A stretch of 64,000 bases of DNA from Paroedura picta. Lineage: Eukaryota > Chordata > Lepidosauria > Squamata > Gekkonidae. The translations under genes and the position numbers were made by a program. Below the pieces are notes generated by a model. It was not told where the DNA came from. It saw only the letters and a program-made list of their open reading frames with translations, and searched no databases. The DNA is taken from NCBI RefSeq assembly GCF_049243985.1, contig NC_135379.1, positions 49,665,001 through 49,729,000 on the forward strand, in the 5' to 3' direction. This document shows, piece after piece, positions 24,921 to 35,167 of this stretch (the stretch's first letter is position 1; every line of letters starts with the position of its first letter).

Positions 24921-27755
24921 ATGGAAGGAAAACTATCGGAGGCAGCCCAACCGGCAAGGCCAGCTCATAGGGAACCAAAAGTAAAAGGATTCAGATGTCT
25001 TTATACTAATGCCCGAAGCATGGGCAATAAAAAGGAAGAGCTGGAACTTCTCATGCTGATGGAAAGGTATGATCTAGTAGGCATCACAGAAACTTGGTGG
25101 AATGATTCTCATGACTGGAATGTAATGGTGGATGGATATGAACTGTTCAGAAAAAACAGAATAGATCGAAGAGGTGGAGGAGTGGCACTGTATGTGAAGA
25201 AAGGGCTTACCTGTCAGGAAATTCTAGTGAAGGAGAGCATATCTACAGTGGAAAGCATCTGGGTGAAAATAAGCGAGGGGAAAACAAACAGTGTGGTGGT
25301 TGGTGTCTGCTACCGACCGCCTGACCAACGAGAGGATGTGGATGCTGCACTTTGTGAGCAGCTTGAGAAAATATCCAAACGGCAGGACCTTGTCATCATG
25401 GGTGACTTCAATTTCCCAGATGTGTGCTGGGAAACAAACTCTGCGAAGCGTCCTCAGTCATGCAAGTTTCTGACCTGCCTGGCTGACAATTTCATTTATC
25501 AAATGGTAGATGAACCCACAAGAGGTTCAGCCATACTGGACTTAATACTGACCAACAGGCAAGAGTTGGTGGATGAGATGAAGGAGGTGGGGACCCTAGG
25601 GGGAAGTGACCATGTCCTCATAGAATTCTTTTTGAGACGGGGAACCAAGGAAGCTTGTAGCCAGACGCGGATGTTGGATTTTCGTAGGGCAAACTTTAAT
25701 AAACTCAGAGACATGATGAGTGTCATACCATGGACGAGAATGCTGGAAGGGAAGGGAGCATGTGAAGGGTGGGCGCTACTCAAACAAGAGCTATTGCATG
25801 CTCAATCAATGACTATTCCAGAAATACGAAAACACTGCAGGAGCTCTAAGAAGCCTATTTGGATGAACAGAGAACTTCAAGAGGAACTAAGAAAGAAAAG
25901 GAAAATGTTCAGGAAATGGAGGGAAGGACAGAGCTCTAAAGAAGAGTACCTACAGGTTACTAGGCACTGTAGATCAATCATCAGAAAGGCCAAAGCTGAG
26001 AGTGAGCTAAGATTGGCCAGGGAAGCCCATTGTAACAAGAAAAGATTTTTCAGTTACGTGAGGAGCAAACGTAAAGTAAAGGAGGCAATAGGCCCGCTGT
26101 TGGGTGCGGATGGACAAACTCTAACGGAAGATGCAGAGAAAGCAGAAAGGCTTAGTGCCTATTTTACATCTGTTTTTTCCCACAGGTCAAAGTGTTTAGG
26201 CACATCTAGAGATGGCTGTAGCCAAAGGATAGTGTCTGGGTGGCAGGTTAACATGGATAGAGAGGTGGTCGAGAGGCATTTAGCTGCACTGGATGAGTTC
26301 AAATCCCCTGGTCCAGATGAAATGCACCCGAGAGTACTCAAAGAACTTTCCAGAGAACTTGCACAGCCCTTGTCCATCATCTTCGGAACGTCTTTAAGGA
26401 CAGGAGATGTCCCGGAGGACTGGAAAAGAGCAAACGTTATTCCGATCTTCAAAAAAGGGAGGAAGGATGACCCGGGAAACTACAGACCAGTGAGTCTGAC
26501 CTCTGTTGTGGGGAAGATAATGGAGCAGATATTAAAGGGAGCGATCTGCAAACATCTGGAGGACAATTTGGTGATCCAAGGAAGTCAGCATGGATTTGTC
26601 TCCAACAGGTCCTGCCAGACCAACCTAGTTTCCTTTTTTGACCAAGTAACAGGTTTGCTGGATCGGGGAAATTTGGTTGATGTCATTTACTTGGATTTTA
26701 GTAAAGCTTTTGACAAGGTTCCCCATGATGTTCTGATGGATAAGTTGAAGGACTGCAATCTGGATTTTCAGATCGTTAGGTGGATAGGGAATTGGTTAGA
26801 GAACCGCACTCAAAGAGTTGTTGTCAATGGTGTTTCATCAGACTGGAGAGAGGTGAGTAGCGGGGTACCTCAGGGTTCGGTGCTCGGCCCGGTACTTGTT
26901 AACATATTTATTAATGATCTAGATGAGGGGGTGGAGGGACTACTCATCAAGTTTGCCGATGACACCAAATTGGGAGGACTGGCAAATACTCCGGAAGATA
27001 GAGACAGAGTTCAACGAGATCTGAACACAATGGAAAAATGGGCAAATGAGAACAAGATGCAATTTAATAAAGATAAGTGTAAAGTTCTGCATCTGGGTCA
27101 GAAAAATGAAAAGCATGCCTATTGGATGGGGGATACGCTTCTAGGTAGCACTGTGTGTGAACGAGACCTTGGGGTACTTGTGGATTGTAAACTAAACATG
27201 AGCAGGCAGTGTGATGCAGCGGTAAAAAAGGCAAATGCCATTTTGGGCTGTATCAACAGAGGCATCACATCAAAATCACAAGATGTCATAGTCCCATTGT
27301 ATACGGCACTGGTCAGACCACACCTGGAGTACTGTGTGCAGTTCTGGAGGCCTCACTTCAAGAAGGACGTAGATAAAATGGAAAGGGTACAGAGGAGAGC
27401 GACGAAGATGATCTGGGGCCAAGGGACCAAGCCCTATGAAGATAGGTTGAGGGACTTGGGAATGTTCAGCCTGGAGAAAAGGAGGTTGAGAGGGGACATG
27501 ATAGCCCTCTTTAAGTATTTGAAAGGTTGTCACTTGGAGGAGGGCAGGATGCTGTTTCTGCTGGCTGCAGAGGAAAGGACACGGAGTAATGGGTTTAAAC
27601 TTCAAGTACAACGATATAGGCTAGATATCAGGAAAAAGTTTTTCTCAGTCAGAGTAGTTCAGCAGTGGAATAGGCTGCCTAAGGAGGTGGTGAGCGCCCC
27701 CTCACTGGAAATCTTCAAGCAAAGGTTGGATACACACTTTTCTTGGATGCTTTAG
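24921..27755 (+). CDS. CR1 ORF2: endonuclease-reverse transcriptase
   Basis: 944 aa, uninterrupted. The N-terminal APE-type endonuclease shows TNARSMGNKKEEL, ITETWW, GDFNFPDV (161-168) and SDH (about 230). The reverse transcriptase shows IPIFKKGRKDDPGNYRPVSL, IYLDFSKAFDKVPHDVL, SSGVPQGSVLGP and the catalytic FADD at 678-681. The C-terminus (WNRLPKEVV...FKQRLDTHF) is typical of CR1. It performs target-primed reverse transcription in the nucleus. All key residues visible to me are present, so the protein could be functional. Confidence 0.95.
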   Translation: MEGKLSEAAQPARPAHREPKVKGFRCLYTNARSMGNKKEELELLMLMERYDLVGITETWWNDSHDWNVMVDGYELFRKNRIDRRGGGVALYVKKGLTCQEILVKESISTVESIWVKISEGKTNSVVVGVCYRPPDQREDVDAALCEQLEKISKRQDLVIMGDFNFPDVCWETNSAKRPQSCKFLTCLADNFIYQMVDEPTRGSAILDLILTNRQELVDEMKEVGTLGGSDHVLIEFFLRRGTKEACSQTRMLDFRRANFNKLRDMMSVIPWTRMLEGKGACEGWALLKQELLHAQSMTIPEIRKHCRSSKKPIWMNRELQEELRKKRKMFRKWREGQSSKEEYLQVTRHCRSIIRKAKAESELRLAREAHCNKKRFFSYVRSKRKVKEAIGPLLGADGQTLTEDAEKAERLSAYFTSVFSHRSKCLGTSRDGCSQRIVSGWQVNMDREVVERHLAALDEFKSPGPDEMHPRVLKELSRELAQPLSIIFGTSLRTGDVPEDWKRANVIPIFKKGRKDDPGNYRPVSLTSVVGKIMEQILKGAICKHLEDNLVIQGSQHGFVSNRSCQTNLVSFFDQVTGLLDRGNLVDVIYLDFSKAFDKVPHDVLMDKLKDCNLDFQIVRWIGNWLENRTQRVVVNGVSSDWREVSSGVPQGSVLGPVLVNIFINDLDEGVEGLLIKFADDTKLGGLANTPEDRDRVQRDLNTMEKWANENKMQFNKDKCKVLHLGQKNEKHAYWMGDTLLGSTVCERDLGVLVDCKLNMSRQCDAAVKKANAILGCINRGITSKSQDVIVPLYTALVRPHLEYCVQFWRPHFKKDVDKMERVQRRATKMIWGQGTKPYEDRLRDLGMFSLEKRRLRGDMIALFKYLKGCHLEEGRMLFLLAAEERTRSNGFKLQVQRYRLDIRKKFFSVRVVQQWNRLPKEVVSAPSLEIFKQRLDTHFSWML

Positions 27756-27865
27756 GATACTTAGGGCTAATCCTGCGTTGAGCAGGGGGTTGGACTAGAT
27801 GGCCTGTGTGGCCCCTTCCAACTCTATGATTCTATGATTCTATGATTCTATGATTCTAAGTGTCA

Positions 27866-28520
27866 GTTGATATGGTTGTAAGGTAAGCATTGAATGATTA
27901 TAATGTTACCTGCTGGAGATTTTTTATAAATTGCAAGTTAATGAGTTGGAAAAAAACTGAACTGTGAATTTATATTGTAAACCACCTTGAGCCACAAGGG
28001 AGGGCAGTAAAGAAATGTAATGAAGTAAAATAAAATAGCCTCCAACGCAAATATCTTACAGTGCTGGGCAAAGCAGGTCTTCTCAGAATCCTACTCAGGT
28101 CAATTCTGCGGGGTTTCATCTCACAGCCAGAGAAGAAAAAAGACACCCCCCCCCAAAAAAAACCCCACAGCTTTAGAGCAAATTAGTCACAGTTGGCCTA
28201 CGTGTCAAAGAATCAGCTTGCTAGCTTTCCCCGGAGGCCTGAGCCCTGCGTTGTATGCTGTGATTTAATGACCGTGGACAGGGACCCCTTGCAGTCAGCT
28301 AGGCTTCAAAATGCTTCTTCATAGTCGTGGAAGAAGTTTAGTGGTTCTGAACTAAAAGCGTGCAAAGGAATAGCAAAGGGACAAAGGTCAGCATCACTTA
28401 CTCCAAGAGAAGCGTGTGAGGGAACTCGGCCTAGTTTTAATGCGTCACCGGGTTGCTGGTTCCAGGTTGGGAAATTCTTGGCTATTTGGGTCTGAAGTTC
28501 GGGAAAGGAATTTTAGTGGA
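27866..28520. other. Intergenic, LINE-tail remnant
   Basis: 27960-28030 resembles an old LINE 3' end (gtaaaccaccttgagccac). The rest is unrecognised. Confidence 0.4.
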
Positions 28521-28522
28521 GT

Positions 28523-28806
28523 AAGCCTCTTGTGGCGCAGAGTGGTAAGGCAGCCATCTGAAAGCTCTGCCCATGAGGCTGGGAGTTCAATCCCAGCAGC
28601 CGGCTCTAGGTTGACTCAGCCTTCCATCCTTCCGAGGTCAGTAAAATGAGGACCCAGCTTGCTTCTGTGGGGTAAACGGTCATGACTGGGGAAGGCACTG
28701 GCAAACCACCCCGTATTGAGTCTGCCATGAAAACGCTAGAGGGCGTCACCCCAAGGGTCAGACATGACTCGGTGCTTGCACAGGGGATACCTTTACTTTT
28801 ACCTTT
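28523..28806 (+). mobile_element. Sauria-type SINE, full length
   Basis: Head GCCTCTTGTGGCGCAGAGTG, complete body and tail 'tacctttacttttaccttt'. Confidence 0.88.
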
Positions 28807-28824
28807 AATGTCATAAAGACAGTG

Positions 28825-29085
28825 TTTCCAACCTCCAGGTGGAGCCTAGAGTGTGCCCGAAATGACAACTGATCTCCAGATGACAGAGATCAATTCTATT
28901 GGAGACAATGGCGGCTCTGGAGGGTGCACTCTACAGCTTTATATGCTACTAAGGTCCCTCCCCCACCCTCCCCAGCTCTACCCCAAAGTTTCCAGGAATT
29001 TCCCAACCCAAAGTTGTCAGCCAGAGCTGCCATGTCCGATCTCTTGTCTGGAGATAACCTGGAGGCTGGCAGCCCTAAATACCTG
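28825..29085. repeat. Unclassified interspersed repeat
   Basis: Shares 'ctgatctccagatgacagag' and 'ggctggcagccct' with the copy in PSMA2 intron 3 (8948-9145). Confidence 0.5.
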
Positions 29086-29209
29086 CTCTCAATTTCCCCT
29101 CCCTGTCTTTTGTCGAAGCATTCTCTTGGTTTGAGTTTTTGTTGTTCGTATAGATGTGTTGTGGCTGCCCAATAAAGCTATAAATGGCAGCAACAATCCT
29201 AAAAACTGT

Positions 29210-30107
29210 GGGCCATTTCGCACGGCTTCATAATAGCACAATGGTTGCTATTTGGAAACGCTACTAATTTGCCATAACCCACGACGTCGTAGACAATCTG
29301 CAACAATCCTGAAACCGACCCGCAAAAAGCGCTTCGTTGTAGCGCTTTCAGGGGAATCCAGAAAAGTGGATTCACCCTCCGGATAGCGATACACTCCTGC
29401 AACCAATCTGCAACAGTAGCGCTAAAGACCTGTGCGTTACCATTGTTGCTGGTTCTTCAAAGTCCCTCCCCCTGGCTCTCTCCTCCAAACTTCCGGCGAA
29501 GCGATCGCCATTTTTTTTTCTCCGAGCGAGCGGGGATAAACGCACCGGCGAGCCTCTTTCTGTTTAGAGGCTTCCCTGGCTTCAGTCCTTCACCTTTAGT
29601 CACTAAGCACAAACCACATAAAAGCCCGTTTGCTGAAATAAAGTCCCTTTATTTTTTACACATAAATGCAGCCGAAAATCGGGCCCGTGAGGGGGGGGGG
29701 GATTTTTTTTTTATCACTCGAGGCAGCGTGCAAACGATCATACAATCAAATGACAGCTCACATTAGGCAGCTGGATGGGTCTCTCCGTAGCAACGAATCT
29801 ACCTAGATTCGTTGCTATGGGTCGTTTTTTTTTTTTAAAAAAACCTTTCTTAAAGGGAAAGGGGCTGTTTGGGAGCATGCTAACGGCTGCCCATTGGCTG
29901 CTTGACGGCCAGGGGCGGGACGAGCTTGGCAATAGCGCTTCCTTTCTAGCGATTTCTGCCAAGACCGGAAGCCTGTGGGAAACGCTAAAAAACGCAACTG
30001 ATTCCACTACAAAGGCAGGTATGCATAACGACGAATTCCACTATTTTAAATGGCGATTTTTCATTCCGCAAACAATTTGCAACAAAGATCCCCGTGCGAA
30101 AAGGCCC
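29210..30107. mobile_element. PIF/Harbinger MITE, complete (898 bp)
   Basis: Terminal inverted repeats begin GGGCCATTTCGCACGG on the left and, read inward from the right, GGGCCTTTTCGCACGG. The 3-bp target duplication is TGT (29207-29209 and 30108-30110). A near-identical sibling lies at 45783-46686. It encodes no recognisable protein. The terminal GGGCCATTTCGCAC is shared with the three-gene element starting at 39448. Confidence 0.87.
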
Positions 30108-30110
30108 TGT

Positions 30111-30825
30111 CTGTTTCCAAAGATGCCAGACTTGGATCAAGCTAAAGTTGCAGCAGATGATTCTGAGTAACCTGGCTTTATGATTTATCTTAGCTCCAAA
30201 AAAAAACAAACAAAAATAAACACTGTGAGAATTAGGCCTACCAACAAGCCCCTGGTAGGGGGAAGTGTTCTGTCCTTTCAATAGTAACTTAATGTGGCGT
30301 TATTTAACAATTTCAGGCCAGGGAAGCTTTGGCTGCCCATTTGCACACATTAAATTATCAAAGTCACAGGATTCCCCCCCTGCCCCCACCATTGGAGCAG
30401 GAGCAGTAAAACTGCAGGAAAAAGTCTGGTTCTGGATTTCTCCAGACACAGGGTAGAGTGATCTTTCCCAATTGTCTGTGCAACAGGTCATAATTTCATT
30501 TCATGATAACTGGCACCAATGATTTCGTTGCTGTATCATTTACTTGGTTTTATGGCTTTGCAGTTCATCCCTGTTATTTCCTGTCTTTCTACCTCTTGAG
30601 GAAGTCACAGCTTGCAATCTCTCTACATCAAGAGTGAGTGTCCCCCTCCCTACTTCCCTTCCAAGGAGCTCAGAGCTGCAAACACAATTCTCCCTTCCCT
30701 GTTTTAGCCTCACAATTCTGGTAAGGGGATGAAGTTGAGAGAAAGAGTAGCTCAAGGACAGCCAGTGAGCTTCATGGCAGAGAAGGGCTTCTGACCCCGG
30801 CCTCTACTCAACAACTAACCTCTAC
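30111..30825. other. No recognised feature
   Basis: Intergenic. No repeat or exon recognised. Confidence 0.4.
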
Positions 30826-30827
30826 AC

Positions 30828-31384
30828 CAGTGGTCCCCAACCTTTTTATCAACGGGGACTGGTCAACGCTTGACAATTGACCGGTCAACGCTTGACAGTG
30901 AGCTCCTCCTTACTGGCAGTCTTCAAGCAAAGGTTGGATACCCACTTTTCTTGGATGCTTTAGGATACTTTGGGCTGATCCTGCATTGAGCAGGGGGTTG
31001 GACTAGATGGCCTGTATGGCCCCTTCCAACTCTGTGATTCTATGATTCTATGAATTTTACTGAGGCCCGGGGGGGGGGGGTAGAGTTTTGCCGAGGGACG
31101 TCACCACCGCCGCCTGAGCCCCTGCTCCACTTGCTTTCCCACTGGTGCCCCTGACTTCCCACCGTCTGCTGGGGGGCGCTGCCAGCAGCAGCTGCACAGT
31201 GCCACGCTGAGAGGGAGCCCCAGCCATGGTGGCTGCTGCAGACCATCAAAGGTGAGCCGGCAGCAGAGAAGCAGGGCAGCCCCTGAGGCAGAAGCTGGGG
31301 AAGAGGATGAGGAGGAGCCGCAGCCCGGTACCAACTGATCCACGAACCAGTCCTGGTCCCTGGACTGTGGGTTGAGGACCACTA
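30828..31384. mobile_element. hAT MITE family C, carrying a CR1 3' fragment
   Basis: The left end CAGTGGTCCCCAACC is at 30828 and the right end 'ggttgaggaccact' at about 31370-31383. A CR1 3' end (about 30897-31051, same sequence as 27692-27855) is inserted after 'gcttgacaatt'. The flanking 'accggtcaacgcttgaca' is duplicated at the junction. Confidence 0.78.
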
Positions 31385-31393
31385 CATTAATTT

Positions 31394-31683
31394 GAGGAGC
31401 CTCTTGTGGCGCAGAGTGGTAAGGCAGCCGTCTGAAAGCTTTGCCCATGAGGCTGGGGGTTCAATCCCAGCAGCCGGCTCAAGGTTGACTCAGCCTTTCA
31501 TCCTTCCGAGGTCGGTAAAATGAGTACCCAGCTTGCTGGGGGGTAAACGGTAATGACTGGGGAAGGCACTGGCAAACCACCCCATATTGAGTCTGCCATG
31601 AAAACGCTGGAGGGCGTCACCCCAAGGGTCAGACATGACTCGGTGCTTGCACAGGGGATACCTTTACCTTTACCTTTACCTTT
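31394..31683 (+). mobile_element. Sauria-type SINE, full length
   Basis: Complete copy with a perfect ACCTTT tail (three units). About 10 bp of target duplication (ACATTAATTT) at 31384-31393 and 31684-31693. Confidence 0.9.
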
Positions 31684-32085
31684 ACATTAATTTTAAAACA
31701 ACTGCATCCCTTTCCCATGCAGGCGAGGCTCCGGTGCTTGTTGGTACCCACCAGTAGAACCCAGGTGGAGGGAGCAGCAGTATGATTCCAAACAGAGTTG
31801 CAACCTTCTAAATCCCCTGGCCTCAAGGGACTTAGAAGGATGGGACTCTGCTAAGTGCTGATCGCCAATCAGGCCAATACCTTGATCAGGTATTTCCCCC
31901 CCGCCCCTACACACACATCCATAGAAGTACTCCATTGTAAAGCAGGAACCACCCCTGGGGCACTGCTTGGTGCATATTGTGAGTTTCAGAAGCTCTTCCA
32001 AGGCAAACTTCACAGGGACAGAGTCCGCTTGTGCTATCAAGGGCAAGTTGTGTTCCACAACCCATGTCTGTAGAGTCCTGTAGGA

Positions 32086-32222
32086 CAGGGGTAGTCAACC
32101 TGTGGCCCTCCAGATGTCCATGGACTACAAATCCCATGAGCCCCTGCCAGCAAACGCTGGCAGGGGCTCATGGGAATTGTAGTCCATGGACATCTGGAGG
32201 ACCACAGGTTGACTTACCCCTG
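32086..32222. mobile_element. hAT MITE family A, complete
   Basis: Both arms present. Target duplication CTGTAGGA/CTATAGGG, 6 of 8, suggesting an older insertion. Confidence 0.85.
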
Positions 32223-32667
32223 CTATAGGGAGTATTTTTCAGGTTTAAGTTATTTGCAGTGGTTGCATTCCCTTTGCCTTCCAGGCCCAGAAACACCAAG
32301 AAAGAGTTGCCTGTAGCATTGTTTCTTCTGTTCACTATGGGGGTAATTTGTATGTAATTGAGTTCAGTACACCTCTTCTGGAGGCTCTTCACATCATTAA
32401 AACGCAGCAGATTTAAACCAAAACAACTCAATTCCTGAGAAGCTTTTGGGAAAAACTGATGCTGAGAGATAAAAAGGAAGGAGCTAGGGGGGGAGGGAGG
32501 AAGACGTGCCCCTTTCCAAAAATTCTGGGTGTCCAATACTGAGTGTGTCAATGATTTAAAAGAATTATCTAAATTCTCCTTAAATGGTTTATTGAGCAGC
32601 ATTTGGGGGAGGTAGCAGGACAGGGAATTGGCTGCCCATACTTGTGACTATGGCCAATCATTTAGAT
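32223..32667. other. No recognised feature
   Basis: Intergenic. A long open frame on the minus strand has no recognised domain. Confidence 0.4.
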
Positions 32668-32837
32668 CAGCGGTCCGCAATCTTTCCATGGCTATGGACT
32701 GCTGCCACGGGGTGGGGGTAGAGGGCAACCCGGCCCCCGCGCATGTGCGGCAGCCCTGCCACAAACGCGCATCCACGGACTTGCAGGGGGGGTGGGGAGA
32801 GGGAGCCGCGGCCCGGTGCTGAGGCCTGGGACCACTG
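32668..32837. mobile_element. hAT MITE family C, short complete copy
   Basis: CAGCGGTCCGCAATC to GGGACCACTG. Perfect target duplication ATTTAGAT (32660-32667 and 32838-32845). Confidence 0.88.
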
Positions 32838-32898
32838 ATTTAGATGACTTAAAAATGGTGGCAGGGTATGACAGACTAACACAGCTTTCCCTCTTGAT

Positions 32899-33034
32899 CA
32901 GGGGTAGTTAAACTGCGGCCCTCCAGATGTCCATGGACTACAATTCCCATGAGCCCCTGTCAGCATTTGATGGCAGGGGCTCATGGGAAATGTAGTCCAT
33001 GGACATCTGGAGGGCCGCAGTTTGACTATCCCTG
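32899..33034. mobile_element. hAT MITE family A, complete
   Basis: Both arms and termini present. Flanks CTCTTGAT and CGTCTTGAT agree apart from one inserted base. Confidence 0.87.
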
Positions 33035-33239
33035 CGTCTTGATCTATCTTTAAAAACTGATTAGAGTCCTTTAGATTGTGGAGCCTCCGGTGTGCCTGGC
33101 ATACACTGGGGACTTTCATCTATAAAAATATTATATATGATCAGCAACCACCACCTCCCTGTCAGTTCAGTCAGTGCTGTACATTCAACCACCAAATTCT
33201 TGAAGCAGGCTATGGGGGAAGCGTACTGGCTTTATGCCT

Positions 33240-33342
33240 GCCTTATGATTATAGTCATTCATTGTCATTCATTATAGTCATTATAATTATAGTCATTATA
33301 GTCATTCATTATAGTCATTCATTATAGTCATTCATTGCACCA
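33240..33342. repeat. Degenerate 'attatagtcattc' microsatellite
   Basis: Irregular tandem repetition of CATTATAGTCATT-type units. Confidence 0.7.
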
Positions 33343-33365
33343 TCAGTCTCTTGTAATGGTCAGAC

Positions 33366-33702
33366 CAGGCTTTCCCCAACAAGGTTTTATGAAGGCCTGG
33401 GGTTTCTTGATGGCCCTGGAAGGGATTCCCAAATGGGTGGGAGTTAATTAATTTTTTATATGTATTTTAAAATGTGTTCAAAATTTATCGGGTGATATGA
33501 CCATATTAACCCTGCCCCCTCCCAAAATAGCCAATGATGGGCCTAGAGGGGTGGGAAGGGGAGGGGCCCTAGGTGGGCATGTACACAGCTGTGCTTCCCA
33601 ACCATATTCTGCACAATTGCGCCACTTCTGGGGTTTCTTGAAACCTCACAAATGTTTCAGGGGTTTCTGAATGGTAAAAAAAAAACAACTTGAGAAAGGC
33701 TA
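33366..33702. mobile_element. hAT MITE family B, near complete
   Basis: Left end CAGGCTTTCCCCAAC, right end 'cttgagaaaggcta'. Probable target duplication GGTCAGAC/GGCTAGAC (6 of 8). Confidence 0.78.
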
Positions 33703-34385
33703 GGCTAGACAGTCAGATTATGACTGTGGATATCTGAGTTCAAATCTTCGTTTGCCCTAACAGAGCCAGTCACTCTCAACCTAGCTAGCAGGAGTTCCAA
33801 AAGTGGGAACTTTGGAGCAACTTCTCACTTTGACACTCTCCCAAATCTGAAGACTTTTCAAACACATTCAATCAAGCAGAATTTTGAATGCTGTCTTTTA
33901 TTACAGCTTTAGTGTGGTCAGGATTCTCCCACCTGCACCACTCCACTTAAGTTGCCATGAGAAGTAAAATGGAATGAAAGTTTGATCCATGTAGAAATCC
34001 AGATTAGCTGCAAACAGGCTGCGCTGTGAACCCACCCACAAATCTAGATATATCCCAGTGGTGCCTCTGAATGTCTCAACCTTCAGTTTCTCCCACCAAC
34101 CTCAGTTAAGGGAAGAAATCATGAGAACTGGGTTTATTAATGGATATGTGGGGGGGGGGGAGATTATAAACAGCAGTGCCTCCAGCCCTCTGGTCTCCAT
34201 GTCCTAACAGAAGGGATGGCCGGTAGGCAAGCCATCCAGCAAATAAAAGAAACTCTACAACCATTTATAGCCATAAACAAGTAGAAATAGGGTTTAATTC
34301 AACAAAGAGGGATGGGGAATTAAAGCAGGACACACATAAACAAAGTTCAAACTTAAGGCAACATGGTTTAAGTTGCAATCAACAA
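33703..34385. other. No recognised feature
   Basis: Intergenic. A short poly-G tract lies near 34150. No exons or repeats that I can name. Confidence 0.4.
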
Positions 34386-34391
34386 AGAAGA

Positions 34392-34668
34392 ATAAGAAGA
34401 GTTGGTTCTTATATGCCGCTTTTCTCTATTTGAAGGAGTCTCAAAGCGGCTTACAGTCACCTTCCCTTTCCTCTCCCCACAACAGACACCCTGTGAGGTG
34501 GGTGAGGCTGAGAGAGCCCTGATATCACTGCTCAGTCAGAACAGCTTTATCAGTGCTATGGTGAGCCCAAGGTCACCCAGCTGGCTGCATGTGGAGGAGG
34601 AGTGGGAAATCAAACCTGGCTCACCAGATTAGAAGTCCGCACTTCTAGCCACTACACCAAGTGGGATC
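34392..34668 (-). mobile_element. tRNA-derived SINE ('ttggtgtagtggtt' family)
   Basis: Reverse-oriented full copy: tail 'aagaagagttggttcttatatgcc' at the left, head 'ggtgtagtggctagaag' at the right. Confidence 0.82.
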
Positions 34669-34848
34669 TCAAAGTATATGTAGTGCTTCCACACACTGTC
34701 TAAAGAAAGAAGGCCAACTGAAGCAGGACTGAATGCACCAGCCTAGACTAATAAATGAACACACAGCAGGGGAGGAGTTAGGTTCCCCTCGCCCCCGTTC
34801 CTGCGCATGGATTTGGATTTTTTTTCTACATACCATTGGACACACAAT

Positions 34849-35167
34849 GGCCCATTATGCACAGAGTGGAAGGTCCGCATTCTGGGTGGAATGGCGGTGA
34901 CTAAAATCACCAATTATGCACGCTGCAGGCGGTAACCGGGCGCAGAGTCAACGTATGCCACCAAAAAAGCCGCGTTAGTGAGATGCGGAAGAAAGTGGAA
35001 CTTCCTGGGACCAGCAATCAGAAGCAGCTCCGGAGTAGCCGCGTGCATAATTGGATACTCTGGGTTTTGCCACTGTTGCTTTCCATCCCGTGCGTAAGCA
35101 GTTTGCTTCACTTCTTCCTCCTCCGCGTTCTCCATGCCGCCGTTTCAGCAGCCGTGCATAATAGGCC
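34849..35167. mobile_element. Harbinger-type MITE (319 bp)
   Basis: Inverted ends GGCCCATTATGCAC and GTGCATAATAGGCC. The 3-bp target duplication is AAT (34846-34848 and 35168-35170). The ends resemble, but differ from, the 29210/45783 family. Confidence 0.75.

Larger units (their letters stand above)
23526..27857 (+). mobile_element. CR1 LINE, apparently full length and intact
   Basis: Components in order: tandem 142-bp 5' units, ORF1 (23902-24882), ORF2 (24921-27755) and a short 3' UTR ending in four ATTCTATG-type octamers. An 8-bp direct repeat, AAGTGTCA, flanks it at 23518-23525 and 27858-27865. CR1 insertions usually show short or no target duplications, so the pair could be chance, but it coincides with the end of the octamer tail. 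Both ORFs are open, which suggests a very recent insertion. Confidence 0.9.

Noticed and set aside
29210-30107. Several open frames (for example MESVAFFSVSHRL) conserved at 29.7-30.0 and 46.2-46.6 kb
   Set aside because: They are shared only because both sites are copies of the same noncoding MITE; frames occur on both strands and show no domain.
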